Origin: Deltaproteobacteria bacterium
GTDB lineage: Bacteria > Myxococcota_A > UBA9160 > UBA4427
Assembly: GCA_016713665.1 (NCBI GenBank)
Contig: JADJOR010000005.1
Coordinates: forward strand, 806,001-870,000
DNA length: 64,000 bases
Direction: 5' to 3'
Below, piece after piece: positions 1 through 9,159 of the stretch. The position numbers were made by a program, and so were the translations under genes. The notes under the pieces were generated by a model. It searched no databases. It was given only the letters and a program-made list of their open reading frames with translations, and had not been told where the DNA came from. The stretch's first letter is position 1. Every line of letters begins with the position of its first letter.

Positions 1-532
1 CGGCGCGCTCGTGGAAGTCGGAGGCGCGGGCGCTCTCGTCGAGCTCGGGGCGCATCCAGGGGCCCGCCTTCGCGGCGATGCGGCGGTAGCGCTCGGGGTC
101 GGAGGCGCTGCGGGGATCGGTGCCGCTCGCGACCGGCGCTTCGAAGCCGCTGACGAGCAGCCCGGGGACGGGCTCGGGCGGATGGGTCGCGGGCAGGCCC
201 AGCACGAGGACCTCGCCGCCGGCGTCGCCGACGCGCCGGAAGAGCGTGCGGCCGGCGCGATCGGTCGCGTTCACGAAGCGCAGGCGATAGTCGCCCGGGA
301 CCTTCTGCGTGAAGTCGAAGATGCCGTGCTCGCCGGGCGGGAGGCCCGTCATGAAGGAGGACCAGGCGGGGAAGGTGACGGGCGGGGCCGTGCTCGGCAG
401 CGGCGCCGAGCGGCCTTCCTTCATCCAGGCGCCGAGATTCGGCAGCTCGCCCGCCTCCGCCATCGGGCGGATCACGTCGAAGCTCGCGCCGTCGAGGGCG
501 AGCACGAGGACCGGGCGCAGCGGGCGGGCCAC
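1..532 (-). CDS. Alkaline-phosphatase-fold phosphodiesterase/phosphatase (3' end outside window)
   Basis: Reading the complement from a GTG at 532 gives at least 177 residues of an alkaline phosphatase superfamily protein of the type I phosphodiesterase/nucleotide pyrophosphatase group. LALDGASFD holds the first metal-binding Asp (D14) and PVTFPAWSSFMTG holds the expected nucleophile Thr (T53). The C-terminal metal ligands lie beyond position 1. Such proteins hydrolyse phosphomono- or diesters with two divalent metals; the substrate cannot be told here. The start lies 11 bases after the stop of the isocitrate dehydrogenase gene on the same strand, so the two are probably cotranscribed. The GTG start has no strong ribosome site and is the least certain point. 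Confidence 0.8.
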   Translation of the reverse strand, partial: MARPLRPVLVLALDGASFDVIRPMAEAGELPNLGAWMKEGRSAPLPSTAPPVTFPAWSSFMTGLPPGEHGIFDFTQKVPGDYRLRFVNATDRAGRTLFRRVGDAGGEVLVLGLPATHPPEPVPGLLVSGFEAPVASGTDPRSASDPERYRRIAAKAGPWMRPELDESARASDFHERA

Positions 533-543
533 CGAGCCGGCTG

Positions 544-1548
544 CTAGTCGGCGAGATGACGCACGATGGCGTCGGTGAGATCCTTGGTCGTTGCCTTGCC
601 GCCGAGATCGCCCGTGTGGTTGCGCGGGTCGGCGAGCGCCGCCGCGACCGCCTTCTCGATCCGCTCCGCCGCGCTGCGCTCGCCGATGTGGCCCACGAGC
701 TGCGCCGCCGACCGGATCACCGCCGTCGGGTTCGCCTTGTTCTTGCCCGCGAGATCCGGCGCGCTGCCGTGGACCGCCTCGAAGACGGCGCACTCGAGGC
801 CGATGTTGCTGCCGGGCACGATGCCGAGCCCGCCGACGAGCCCCGCGCCGAGATCCGAGAGGATGTCGCCGTAGAGGTTGTCCATGACGAGCACGTCGAA
901 CTGCTCGGGCTTCGTCACGAGCTGCATCGCGCAGTTGTCGATGATCATCTCCTTCATCGCGATCTCGGGATAGTCGCGGGCGACGCGCCGGACGCACTCG
1001 AGAAAGAGCCCGTCCGAGAGCTTCATGATGTTCGCCTTGTGGATCGCGGTCACCGTCGCCCGGCCCTGGCCGCGGGCGAGCTCGAACGCATACCGCGCGA
1101 TGCGCAGGCTCGCGACCTCGGTCACGACCTTGAGACTCTCCACGACGCCGGGGGCGACGCGGTGTTCGAGGCCGGAGTAGAGGCCCTCCGTGTTCTCGCG
1201 GACGATGATGAAGTCGACGTTCTGGAAGCGCGACGGAAGACCCGCGAGCGTCCGGATCGGGCGCACGCAGGCGTAGAGGTCGAGCGCCTGGCGCATCAGC
1301 ACGTTCGCGCTCTTGAAGCCGCCGCCGATCGGGGTCCCGATCGGGCCCTTCAGGGCGACGCGCGTCTTGCGGATCGAGTTGAGGGCCTCGTCGGGCATCG
1401 CCGTGCCGTGCTTCAGGAAGACGTCCGCCCCGGCCTCGACCCGCTCCCACTCGATGCGGACGCCCGCCGCGTCGACGACCCGGACGGCGGCGTCGACGAC
1501 CTCGGGGCCGATTCCGTCGCCGGGGATCAGGGTGGCTCGATACTGCAT
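544..1548 (-). CDS. NAD-dependent isocitrate dehydrogenase (IDH/IMDH family)
   Basis: A 334-residue beta-decarboxylating dehydrogenase that would convert isocitrate to 2-oxoglutarate in the TCA cycle. The substrate loop reads KSANVLMRQ (residues 79-87) with a following Arg at 96, Tyr in EGLYSG (121-126), Lys171, the metal Asp residues in MDNLYGDILSD, and the cofactor loop HGSAPDLAGKNKANP (260-274) of NAD-type enzymes. Length and motifs fit the short homodimeric/IDH3-like group rather than 3-isopropylmalate dehydrogenase, though homoisocitrate or tartrate dehydrogenase relatives cannot be fully excluded. The ATG at 1548 is preceded by a very good AGGAGGAGAT site. The open frame continues far upstream but that extension has no family similarity and is not used. 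Confidence 0.9.
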   Translation of the reverse strand: MQYRATLIPGDGIGPEVVDAAVRVVDAAGVRIEWERVEAGADVFLKHGTAMPDEALNSIRKTRVALKGPIGTPIGGGFKSANVLMRQALDLYACVRPIRTLAGLPSRFQNVDFIIVRENTEGLYSGLEHRVAPGVVESLKVVTEVASLRIARYAFELARGQGRATVTAIHKANIMKLSDGLFLECVRRVARDYPEIAMKEMIIDNCAMQLVTKPEQFDVLVMDNLYGDILSDLGAGLVGGLGIVPGSNIGLECAVFEAVHGSAPDLAGKNKANPTAVIRSAAQLVGHIGERSAAERIEKAVAAALADPRNHTGDLGGKATTKDLTDAIVRHLAD

Positions 1549-1917
1549 GGCGGATCTCCTCCTGGTTTCGTCTCTTGTCGTCGCGATCGCGTCGGAATCT
1601 AGGCTCGACCGGGCCTGCGGCCCAATCCGAGCCGTTGGACTCCGGTCGGCACGCGTTCGAGCCCTCGTTTCGGTCGGGAAGATTCGAAAATAGAGGTGGG
1701 CCCCGTCTCGAACATCGATCGGGCGGGATGTTCGAGGCGCTTCGTCCGCGTCCCCCCATCGGCCTCCCGGTTTCGAAGGGCCCGAGAGCCGCCCCGGGGG
1801 TCCCGAGCTTCGCGGTCTCGCCGAGCGGCGTCGCGAGCCGTCCCGACCTATGTTGGTCCGACTAGCGCCGCAGATCCTCCACCCGGCCGCACGCGGCCCT
1901 CGGAAAGGACCTCCCCC
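1549..1917. promoter_or_regulatory. Divergent intergenic region
   Basis: A 369-base gap between the leftward isocitrate dehydrogenase gene and a rightward PEP-CTERM gene, so it should carry both promoters. It is less GC-rich than the genes around 1680-1690 (GATTCGAAAATAGAG). I see no convincing -35/-10 pair, operator or hairpin. Confidence 0.4.
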
Positions 1918-2649
1918 ATGCGAGCCATCGTTTCCATCCTCGTCGGTTCGATGATCTTCCTCTCGGCGTCGCTCTCGAGCGCGCTCGCCTTCACGTTCAC
2001 CGGCGCGACCGTTTCGAGCGGTCGCCCGCTGAATGCGCTGTTCCCCGGCGACGAGGTCACGATCGGCATCCGCATGTCGAATCCCTCCGGCGCCACGATC
2101 TTCGGCGTCGGCGCCGGCATCCAGGGCTGGGACAACAGCATCCTGACCTTCGTCTCGGCGGAGATGAACCCGGGACCGTATTTCTGCACCACGGCCTCGT
2201 GCGGCGCGGGGCTGGAAAACGCCCTGTCCCTCCCGGCGGACCCGGTCACGGGCAACTTCATCGCGGGTTCGAGCGATGTCCAGAGCTTCCCCGGAGTGGG
2301 AAACTATGTGCCACTCGTTCAGGCGATCGCGACCACGGGCCGATCGGGCAACGGTGCACGCGATCCGGGCCTCGACGGTGTCGTGAACGGTGGGGATGCT
2401 CAATTCCGCATCGTGTTTCGGATCGGCTCCGCGGGCGGAGCCACGACGATCACGATCGGAACCAACGCCAACCCGACGCTCGGCAACGTCGTCGTGCTCG
2501 CGGGGGGACAGACGGAGCCCGCGCAGAATGCGTTCGTCACGCGGTTCGGGGACGGACTGGTCCTGACGCAGGTTCCGGAGCCGGGAACGGCGTTGCTCGT
2601 CGGCCTGGGCCTGACGATCCTGGCGGCGAGGTCGCGGCGCTCGGCGTAG
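1918..2649 (+). CDS. PEP-CTERM sorting-signal surface protein
   Basis: A 243-residue exported protein. The N-terminus is a signal peptide (hydrophobic run from about residue 5, ending near ALAF at 23-26). The C-terminus carries VPEPGTALLVGLGL followed by a hydrophobic stretch and a RSRRSA basic tail, the tripartite PEP-CTERM signal that is recognised by an EpsH-type exosortase in Gram-negative bacteria. The middle is a Gly/Thr/Ser-rich beta-type domain with one Cys pair (PYFCTTASCG) and no enzyme motif. The ATG follows GGAAAGGA with good spacing. No exosortase gene is in the window, so processing must rely on one elsewhere. Confidence 0.85.
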   Translation: MRAIVSILVGSMIFLSASLSSALAFTFTGATVSSGRPLNALFPGDEVTIGIRMSNPSGATIFGVGAGIQGWDNSILTFVSAEMNPGPYFCTTASCGAGLENALSLPADPVTGNFIAGSSDVQSFPGVGNYVPLVQAIATTGRSGNGARDPGLDGVVNGGDAQFRIVFRIGSAGGATTITIGTNANPTLGNVVVLAGGQTEPAQNAFVTRFGDGLVLTQVPEPGTALLVGLGLTILAARSRRSA

Positions 2650-2775
2650 TCCCCGGCGCGGAACCGACGATCGCGCCGGCCTTCGGGCGCGCGCCTCCCG
2701 GCTCGCCCGGCTCGGCGGCGCGATGCGCTAGTTTCCCGGCCGCCGGGACTCCCCCGCCTGGCGCGGGGTTCGCCG

Positions 2776-5688
2776 ATGATCGCGTGGCTGGCCGTGGCCG
2801 GATTCGTGGCGGGGATGATTCTGCTCGACGCGGGCTACGGGTCGATCGCTGGGGCCGCCCTCGGCGCCGGGCTCGGCTGGCTCTTCGATCGCGAGCGTGC
2901 GGCGCGAGACGCCCTCGCCCGTGCCCATGCTTCGCTCTCCGAACAGGTCGGATCTCTCCGCAGCGAGCTCGCGCGCCTCGGCGAGGCGCATCGACAGCTG
3001 CTGCTCCGCTTCCCGTCCGAGGATCGTCTGCCCGCCGAGCCGCCGGCGAGTCCGGAATCGTCGCCTGTTTCGGCGGCCTCGTCGGTCGATTCCCCGTTCG
3101 AGTCCGCTCCGACGATCGGACCTCTGCAGCAGGGGCAACCCCTGTCCGAGCCGGCGGCTTCGCCGCCCATGCCGCCGACGCGCGCGGCGGGCGCGCCCGC
3201 GACGAGCTCCGTCCCGAAGCAGGGGACCTTCGCCGACGATCCCTTCGTCCTCGCCTTCGGGTTCCTGCGCGATCTCCTCTTCGGCGGCAATACGGTCGTC
3301 CGGGTCGGCATCCTCGTCCTGCTGGTCGGGGTCACGCTGCTGCTCAAGTACGCGGCCGACCACGCGCTCTTCCCGATCGAGCTGCGCATGGCGTCGGCGG
3401 GGCTGATCGGGCTCGTGCTGGTCGGCGTCGGGCTTCGGCTGCGCGACCGGCGACCGGGCTTCGCGCGGACGCTCCAGGGCGGCGGTATCGCCGCGATGTG
3501 TCTGGTCGTCTTCTTCTCGTTCCGGACGTACGCGCTGATGCCCGCGTCGCTCGCCTTCGCGCTGCTGGCCGTGATCGCGGCGAGCAGCGCCGTGCTCGCC
3601 GTGGTCCAGAACGCCCTCGTGCTCGTCGTGATCGGGCAGATCGGCGGATTCCTCGCGCCGATCCTGGCCTCGACGGGCACGGGCTCCCACGTCGCGCTCT
3701 TCGCCTACTACCTCGTGCTGAACGTCGCGATCTTCGGCATCGCGCTCTTCCGGGCCTGGCGCCCGCTCAACCTGATCGGCTTCGTCTTCACCTTCGGCAT
3801 CGGCACGACCTGGGGCGTGCTGCGCTACGCGCCCGAGCATTTTCCGACGACCGAGCCCTTCCTGATCGCCTTCTTCCTGCTCTACGTGGCGATCCCCGTC
3901 GTCTTCGCGTTGCGCTCGAGCCTGCGCGGCTGGGTCGACGGCAGCCTCGTCTTCGGGGCTCCGCTCGCCTTCCTCGGTCTGCAGATCGCGCTCGTCGGCG
4001 ACCGGCCCTTCGCGATGGCCTGGACGACCCTCGCGCTGGCGGCGCTCTACCTCGGCCTCGCGCGCCTCCTGCAGCGCCGCGCGCCGACCGTCCTGCGGAC
4101 GATGATCGAGTCGTTCCTCGCGATCGGGATCGGCTTCGGCACGCTCGCCGTGCCCTACGGCCTCGACAACTCGGGGCTGACGGGCGCGACCTGGGCGGTC
4201 GAAGGCGCGGGGCTCTACTTCCTGGGCGTACGTCAGGCGCGTCTCCTGTCGCGCGTCGCGGGCATCGGACTCCAGATCCTGGCCGGCCTCGCGATCGTCT
4301 TCAGCGCGCAGCAGGGCTATCCGGGTGATGCGCTCGCGGTCCTGAACGTGCGCATGCTGGCCGCCGCCTTCCTCGCCGCGGGCTCGCTCTTCATCGCCTG
4401 CCACGCCCATGCCCATCGCGCCGCGGTCGGTGCAGACGAGAGTCTCTGGCTCCAGTCGCTGATCGGCTGGGCGCTGCTCTTCTTCGTCCCGGCCGTCCTC
4501 GCGGAGATCACCCACCACGCATCGCCGCCCCATCAGTCGGCGCTCGTCGTCGCCTGCTTCGGCGGCCTCTCACTCGCGCTCGACGCCCTCGGCGCGCGTC
4601 TCGCATGGCCCTTCGTGCGCTATCCCGCGGCGGCGACGACGCTGCTGCTCCTCCCGATGGCCCTGCTCTGGGACGTGGAGGAAGACGTGCCCCTTTTCGC
4701 TCGCGGTGGCGCGCTCGCCTGGCCGATCTTCCTCGCGTCCGTCGCGGGGACGCTCCACCGCTTCGTCCCGATCGCACCGCCGCTGCTCCGTTGGCTGCAT
4801 CCGATCGCGCTCTGGGGCTCGGCCGGCTTCGTCGCGCTCGCGGCGCTCCGCCTGGCCGTCGATGTCCTCGGGCTCGGCGACAGCTGGGGAATCGGTGCCG
4901 TCCTCGCGTCGATCGCGGCGTTCATTGCGGCGGCGAACGCGCCATCGATCCAGGCGCGCTGGCCGATCGCGGCCTGGCGCGAGGGATATCTGGGTCTCGG
5001 CGCCGGCATGCTCGCTTGCGGGCTGCTCTTTGCGACGGTCGTCGCGAATTTCTTCGACCCCGGCGCGAGCGATCCGCTGACCCACGTCCCGATCCTGAAT
5101 CCCCTCGACCTGACGCAGCTCGCGGGCTTCGCCTGCGTGCTCGCGTGGCTTCGCGACGACGCGCGGGCGGGGCGAGGGTTCGTTCCGAAGGCGATCCGGA
5201 CGGTGCTATTCGGGGCCGTGGCGGCGCTCGCCTTCGTCTGGTGGACGGCGATGCTCGTGCGCGCGGTGCATCATCAGGGCGACGTTCCGTTCGATGCGCA
5301 CTCGCTCTGGCGGTCGGTCTCCTTGCAGGTCGCGATCTCGATCACCTGGAGCTTGATCGGCCTGGTCGTGACCGTCTTCGCGAGTCGCCGGGCGCTTCGC
5401 GTGACCTGGATCGTCGGCGCGACGCTCCTCGGGGTCGTCGTCGTCAAGCTCTTCCTGATCGATCTCGCGCGGCTCAGCACCCTCGCGAAGATCGGGACCT
5501 TCCTCGTCGTGGGCGTCCTGCTCCTGCTGGTCGGCTATCTCGCGCCCGTTCCGCCGCCGGCCGCGGCCGAGGCGGAGACGGACGAGGCGAGTCGGGGCGG
5601 GGACCGGAACGATTCGGGGCCGCCGGGCGACGGGGGGGCGACGAAGGCCGAGGCGCCGACGGGATCGGCCGAGGAGAGGACGAATTGA
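2776..5688 (+). CDS. DUF2339 multi-pass membrane protein
   Basis: A 970-residue membrane protein of the DUF2339 family. Residues 1-40 hold a first membrane segment and a short Gly-rich stretch, then a coiled-coil-like segment (about 42-85) and a Pro/Ser-rich linker (85-150). The rest is a long chain of about twenty or more hydrophobic segments typical of the family. The C-terminus is Ala/Gly/Glu-rich and cytoplasmic-looking. Function is unknown in the family; it is nearly always found beside a DUF3999 gene, as here, where the next gene starts in the overlap of its own stop codon. The pair probably forms one inner-membrane complex. Confidence 0.88.
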   Translation: MIAWLAVAGFVAGMILLDAGYGSIAGAALGAGLGWLFDRERAARDALARAHASLSEQVGSLRSELARLGEAHRQLLLRFPSEDRLPAEPPASPESSPVSAASSVDSPFESAPTIGPLQQGQPLSEPAASPPMPPTRAAGAPATSSVPKQGTFADDPFVLAFGFLRDLLFGGNTVVRVGILVLLVGVTLLLKYAADHALFPIELRMASAGLIGLVLVGVGLRLRDRRPGFARTLQGGGIAAMCLVVFFSFRTYALMPASLAFALLAVIAASSAVLAVVQNALVLVVIGQIGGFLAPILASTGTGSHVALFAYYLVLNVAIFGIALFRAWRPLNLIGFVFTFGIGTTWGVLRYAPEHFPTTEPFLIAFFLLYVAIPVVFALRSSLRGWVDGSLVFGAPLAFLGLQIALVGDRPFAMAWTTLALAALYLGLARLLQRRAPTVLRTMIESFLAIGIGFGTLAVPYGLDNSGLTGATWAVEGAGLYFLGVRQARLLSRVAGIGLQILAGLAIVFSAQQGYPGDALAVLNVRMLAAAFLAAGSLFIACHAHAHRAAVGADESLWLQSLIGWALLFFVPAVLAEITHHASPPHQSALVVACFGGLSLALDALGARLAWPFVRYPAAATTLLLLPMALLWDVEEDVPLFARGGALAWPIFLASVAGTLHRFVPIAPPLLRWLHPIALWGSAGFVALAALRLAVDVLGLGDSWGIGAVLASIAAFIAAANAPSIQARWPIAAWREGYLGLGAGMLACGLLFATVVANFFDPGASDPLTHVPILNPLDLTQLAGFACVLAWLRDDARAGRGFVPKAIRTVLFGAVAALAFVWWTAMLVRAVHHQGDVPFDAHSLWRSVSLQVAISITWSLIGLVVTVFASRRALRVTWIVGATLLGVVVVKLFLIDLARLSTLAKIGTFLVVGVLLLLVGYLAPVPPPAAAEAETDEASRGGDRNDSGPPGDGGATKAEAPTGSAEERTN

Positions 5689-7184
5689 GCACGGGATCTC
5701 CGACGCTCCGATCCAGACGGCGCATGCGAGCGGGGGTCCGCCGCGCGCTCCTGCTTACCCTCCTCGTCGGTCTCGGCGCGTCGACCTTCGCCAGCGCCGA
5801 CCCGACCGACCCGGCCGAGCGCGATCGCGAGCCTCGCCTCGAGGACTTCGCCGAGGCCATCGACCTCGCGCCGCGCGAAGCGAGAGCGGTCCATACGGTC
5901 CTGATCCCCATCGAGGTCTACCGCGGTGTCACGCGCCCCGATCTCGGCGATCTGCGCGTCTTCGACGCCCGGGGCCAGCTGGTTCCCCACGCCCTGCGCG
6001 CGCTCGATGCCCCCGGAGATCGCGAGCCGAGCCCCGTCGACCTGCGCTTCTTCCCGATCATGTCGCCGGCGACGCCGACCGGCCTCGAAGACCTGACGCT
6101 CCACGTCGTCCGCGACGGCAGCGGGACGGTCGTCGAGGTCCGCTCCCGATCGAGCGCCGTGGACGGGAGTCGACGGCAGGCCGGCGACGGCCTACCGACG
6201 GAATCCGGCTCGATCGGAGCCTACGTCCTCGATACGGCGGAGCTCGCGCATCCCCTGACGGCCCTTCGATTCGAGCTGGCCCCGTCCGAGGGGGACTACG
6301 TGCTCCCGCTGACCGTCGAGACGAGCGACGACCTGACCCGCTTCGCGAGCGTCGGATCGCCCCGATCCCTCGTCCGTCTGACCTATGCCGGCGAGCAGAT
6401 CCTGCAGGATCGCGTCGAGCTGCCCGCCGTGCGCGCTCGTTATGTCGTCCTGCGCTGGGGCACAGCGCGGCTTCCGGCGCCGCTCGTCCGCGTGACGGGC
6501 GAGCTGCTCGGTGAGCGCGAATCCGCCGAGCTCGTCGTCCACCGGCTCTCGGGGCGTCGCCACGCGGACGATCCGCAGCGGATCGACTTCGATCTCGGCG
6601 GATTCGTCCCGGTCGAGCGCGTCCGGGTCGCATTGACGGAGGAGAACGCGCTCGTCGCGGCCGAGCTGCTCGCCGGCCCCCGCGTCGATGGACCGTTGGC
6701 CACCGTCGAGCGGGGCACGATCTATCGCGTCGCGACCGGGGGCCAGACGCTCGAGAGCCCGGCCATCGGGATTGCGCGGCGGATCGATCGCTTCTGGGCC
6801 GTGCGCGCGCAGACGAAGGGCGGCGGCTTTGGCGCCACTCTTCCCGAGCTCGAGATCGCCTATCACCCGCAGCAGCTGCTCTTCCTGGCCCGCGGGCAAG
6901 CGCCCTTCATCCTCGCCTTCGGACGCCACGACGCGCAGCCGTCGACCTTCGCCTGGCAGGAGCTGCTCGGCTTCCTGCCCGAGTCGGAGCGGGCGGCCCT
7001 GCCGCGCAGCGACGTCGACGCGAGTCCGCCGCGGATCTTGAGCGGCGAGGCGGCTCGAGTCCCGCCGCCGCCGCCCCTGCCGCCCCTGCCGCTTCGTCGT
7101 TATGTGCTCTGGTCGGTGCTCGTGCTCGGCGTCGGGGCGCTCGCGATCGCGGCGTGGCGACTCGTGCGGGACGTGCGGGATTGA
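5685..7184 (+). CDS. DUF3999 membrane-anchored periplasmic protein
   Basis: A 499-residue protein of the DUF3999 family, the usual partner of DUF2339 proteins. I chose the TTG at 5685, which overlaps the upstream TGA (TTGA) and sits four bases after GAGGAGAGGA; an ATG 13 codons further in (5724) is the alternative. The N-terminus is a signal sequence (RRALLLTLLVGLGAS), the body is a beta-rich periplasmic domain, and a single membrane helix near the C-terminus (VLWSVLVLGVGALAI) follows a poly-Pro linker. So it would be anchored at the inner membrane with its bulk outside, in contact with the DUF2339 partner. Biochemical role unknown. Confidence 0.85.
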   Translation: MSTGSPTLRSRRRMRAGVRRALLLTLLVGLGASTFASADPTDPAERDREPRLEDFAEAIDLAPREARAVHTVLIPIEVYRGVTRPDLGDLRVFDARGQLVPHALRALDAPGDREPSPVDLRFFPIMSPATPTGLEDLTLHVVRDGSGTVVEVRSRSSAVDGSRRQAGDGLPTESGSIGAYVLDTAELAHPLTALRFELAPSEGDYVLPLTVETSDDLTRFASVGSPRSLVRLTYAGEQILQDRVELPAVRARYVVLRWGTARLPAPLVRVTGELLGERESAELVVHRLSGRRHADDPQRIDFDLGGFVPVERVRVALTEENALVAAELLAGPRVDGPLATVERGTIYRVATGGQTLESPAIGIARRIDRFWAVRAQTKGGGFGATLPELEIAYHPQQLLFLARGQAPFILAFGRHDAQPSTFAWQELLGFLPESERAALPRSDVDASPPRILSGEAARVPPPPPLPPLPLRRYVLWSVLVLGVGALAIAAWRLVRDVRD

Positions 7185-7412
7185 GGCCGGCCCGGTTGCA
7201 CGGGCGCCGTTCGGGCAGAGGCCGCTTCGTGAGGGGGCTCGCCGGAATTGCCGTTGGGCAACGACCCTCTAGGCCGGCTTCTGCACGTCGTCGGCAAGCG
7301 CCGCCCGTGCGCCGGCGGAAGCTCGCTGGATGCGCGCGAGGCCGGGGCTCGCTCGGTGCGGGCATGCCCGGCTACGGTGTCGGCGGAGCGATGCACGTCG
7401 CCGAGGAAGCCG

Positions 7413-8078
7413 ATGAAGCTGCGGACCCTGCTGAAGAAGCCGAGCTGGACCTTCGTTTTCGCCTGGATCACCGTTCTCGAGCTCGGATCCGCCTCGTTCG
7501 CCGGCGCCCAGTCGGCCGTGATCTCGAATCACGACTTCGAGTCCCCCGCGCTCTCGGGCGGGGGCTTCTCACAGGCCGTCCCGCCGGGCTGGACGCTCTT
7601 CGGCGGCAGCGCGTCCAGCACGGGCGTCTTCCATCCGACGGTCGTCAGCTGGGGCTACGTCGCGCCCTCGGGCAATCAGCTGCTCTATCTCAACGGCGCG
7701 ACGGTCGAGCAACAGCTCTCGACGAACGTCGTCGCGGGGGAGACCTATCTGCTTGCGGTCGACGTCGTCCGGCGTCCGAACTTCTGGAATCCCGGCTATC
7801 GGATCGACTTCTTCGCCGGGAGCGTCCTGCTGGGCTCGGATCTCGGGAGCCTCGTGCCGGAGATCGGCGCCTCGAAGGTTTCGCTGATCGGGTACACGGC
7901 GGGGGCGGCTGATCCCGCGGTCGATCAGCCGCTTCGCATCCGCCTCGGCGGCCCGATCCAGACGAACTTCGACAACGTCCGCGTCTTCGTGCCGGAGCCG
8001 GGGATCGCGAGCGGCGTCGTGGGGTTGGTGCCGTTGGCCGCGCTGGCGAGGTGGCGGAGGTCCAGGCGGGAGGTCTGA
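7413..8078 (+). CDS. PEP-CTERM surface protein with HpiC1-like beta-sandwich domain
   Basis: A 221-residue exported protein. Residues 1-33 form a signal peptide. The mature part starts with the pattern VISNHDFESPAL followed by a Gly-rich PPGWTLFGG segment, which resembles the carbohydrate-binding-like HpiC1/DUF642-type beta-sandwich found in many PEP-CTERM proteins. The C-terminus is VPEPGIASGVVGLVP then LARWRRSRRE, a clear sorting signal. ATG at 7413 follows GAGGAAG. It stands alone between the DUF3999 gene and rplC. The ligand is unknown; extracellular matrix attachment is an inference from the sorting signal. Confidence 0.8.
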   Translation: MKLRTLLKKPSWTFVFAWITVLELGSASFAGAQSAVISNHDFESPALSGGGFSQAVPPGWTLFGGSASSTGVFHPTVVSWGYVAPSGNQLLYLNGATVEQQLSTNVVAGETYLLAVDVVRRPNFWNPGYRIDFFAGSVLLGSDLGSLVPEIGASKVSLIGYTAGAADPAVDQPLRIRLGGPIQTNFDNVRVFVPEPGIASGVVGLVPLAALARWRRSRREV

Positions 8079-8358
8079 GGCGGGCCCGGGTGGCTGTCCG
8101 CCCATCTCGTGCTAGCCTGCCGGCCGCTCGAGACCCGGGCCCCCCTCCTGAGGGCGGTCCAGCTCGGGCAGATGCAGTCCAAATAGATCGCCCCTCGCAC
8201 GCCGTTCCTTCGCCGGGCCCTCGAAAGAGGCCCGCTACGAGGGTCATCCGCAGACCGGACTCCGGTCGGCGGGTCGAGAGCCGGCGGCGAGATGCATCGA
8301 CCGCGACGAACCGGGAGCGACGGACGCTCCCGGGTCCAATCCGGACGAGGAGATCCCC

Positions 8359-8999
8359 GTGTCCATCGAACTGCTCTGCAAGAAGCTCGGCATGACCCAA
8401 CTCTTCACCGAGGACGGCTCCGCCGTCCCGGTGACCGTCCTCGAGGCGGGCCCCAACGTCGTCGTCCAGAAGAAGACCCAGGCGACCGACGGCTACGATG
8501 CCGTCCAGCTCGCCTTCGGTGAACGCCGAGAGCAGCTCTTCACGAAGGCGGCGAAGAACCACTTCGCGAAGCACGGGGGCAGCGCGCCGAAGCGCTACCT
8601 CTCCGAGTGCCGCCTGACCGCGGAAGAGGTCGCTGCCCTCGAGCCCGGCGCCGAGATCCGCGTCGACATGTTCGAGGCCGGTCAGAAGATCGACGCGATC
8701 GGGACCAGCAAGGGCCGCGGCTTCGCCGGCGTCGTCAAGCGCCACGGCTTCTCGATCAAGAAGCGCACCCACGGTACCCACGAGTTCTTCCGCCACGGCG
8801 GCTCGATCGGCGCCGGCTCGAACCCGGGCCGCGTCATCAAGGGCCTGCGCATGGCCGGCCAGCACGGCAACGCCCGCGTCACGTCCAGAACCTCGAGGTC
8901 ATGAAGGTCGACGCCGAGCGCAACCTGATCTTCGTGCGCGGCGCGGTCCCGGGTCATCCGAACGGGCTCGTCAAGCTCCGCAAGGCCGGCAAGGGCTAG
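8359..8999 (+). CDS. rplC: 50S ribosomal protein L3, interrupted by a one-base deletion
   Basis: L3 binds 23S rRNA near the peptidyl-transferase centre and starts large-subunit assembly. Residues 1-174 in the first frame match L3 throughout, including GTSKGRGFAGVVKRHGF and GLRMAGQHGN with the conserved Gln methylated in other bacteria. After ACG at 8881-8883 the similarity moves to another frame (QNLEVMKVDAERN through LVKLRKAGKG, stop at 8999). Restoring one G between 8883 and 8884 gives a continuous 213-residue protein, the normal length. GTG start follows GAGGAGAT. The gene stands alone, not beside rpsJ or rplD. It is either an assembly error in an essential gene or a dead extra copy. Confidence 0.88.
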
Positions 9000-9024
9000 G
9001 CGGAACGAGCCAGGCGCTCCCCGA

Positions 9025-9049
9025 ACCCGCCGGTCTCGCACCGGCGGGT
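9025..9049 (+). terminator. Hairpin after rplC
   Basis: ACCCGCCGG (9025-9033), loop TCTCGCA, CCGGCGGGT (9041-9049): a perfect 9-bp GC stem 25 bases after the rplC stop. No T run follows, so it may be a weak or Rho-assisted terminator. It separates rplC from the convergent gene ending at 9160. Confidence 0.5.
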
Positions 9050-9159
9050 CCGGAGCGCGGCCCGGAAGCGGTCCCCGATCCACCGGCCGATCGGGCCGGA
9101 TCGGCCGGGACCACCGGGCCGGCCACGTCGACTTCGCCGCCCTCGCCGGTCGCTTCGAC

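Noticed and set aside
1549..2403. Upstream extension of the isocitrate dehydrogenase frame
   Set aside because: The open frame continues but is Arg-rich with no family similarity; the ATG at 1548 has an ideal ribosome site.
2728..4533. Long open frame opposite the DUF2339 gene
   Set aside because: Glu/Arg-rich composition typical of the complement of a GC-rich membrane gene; no motif.
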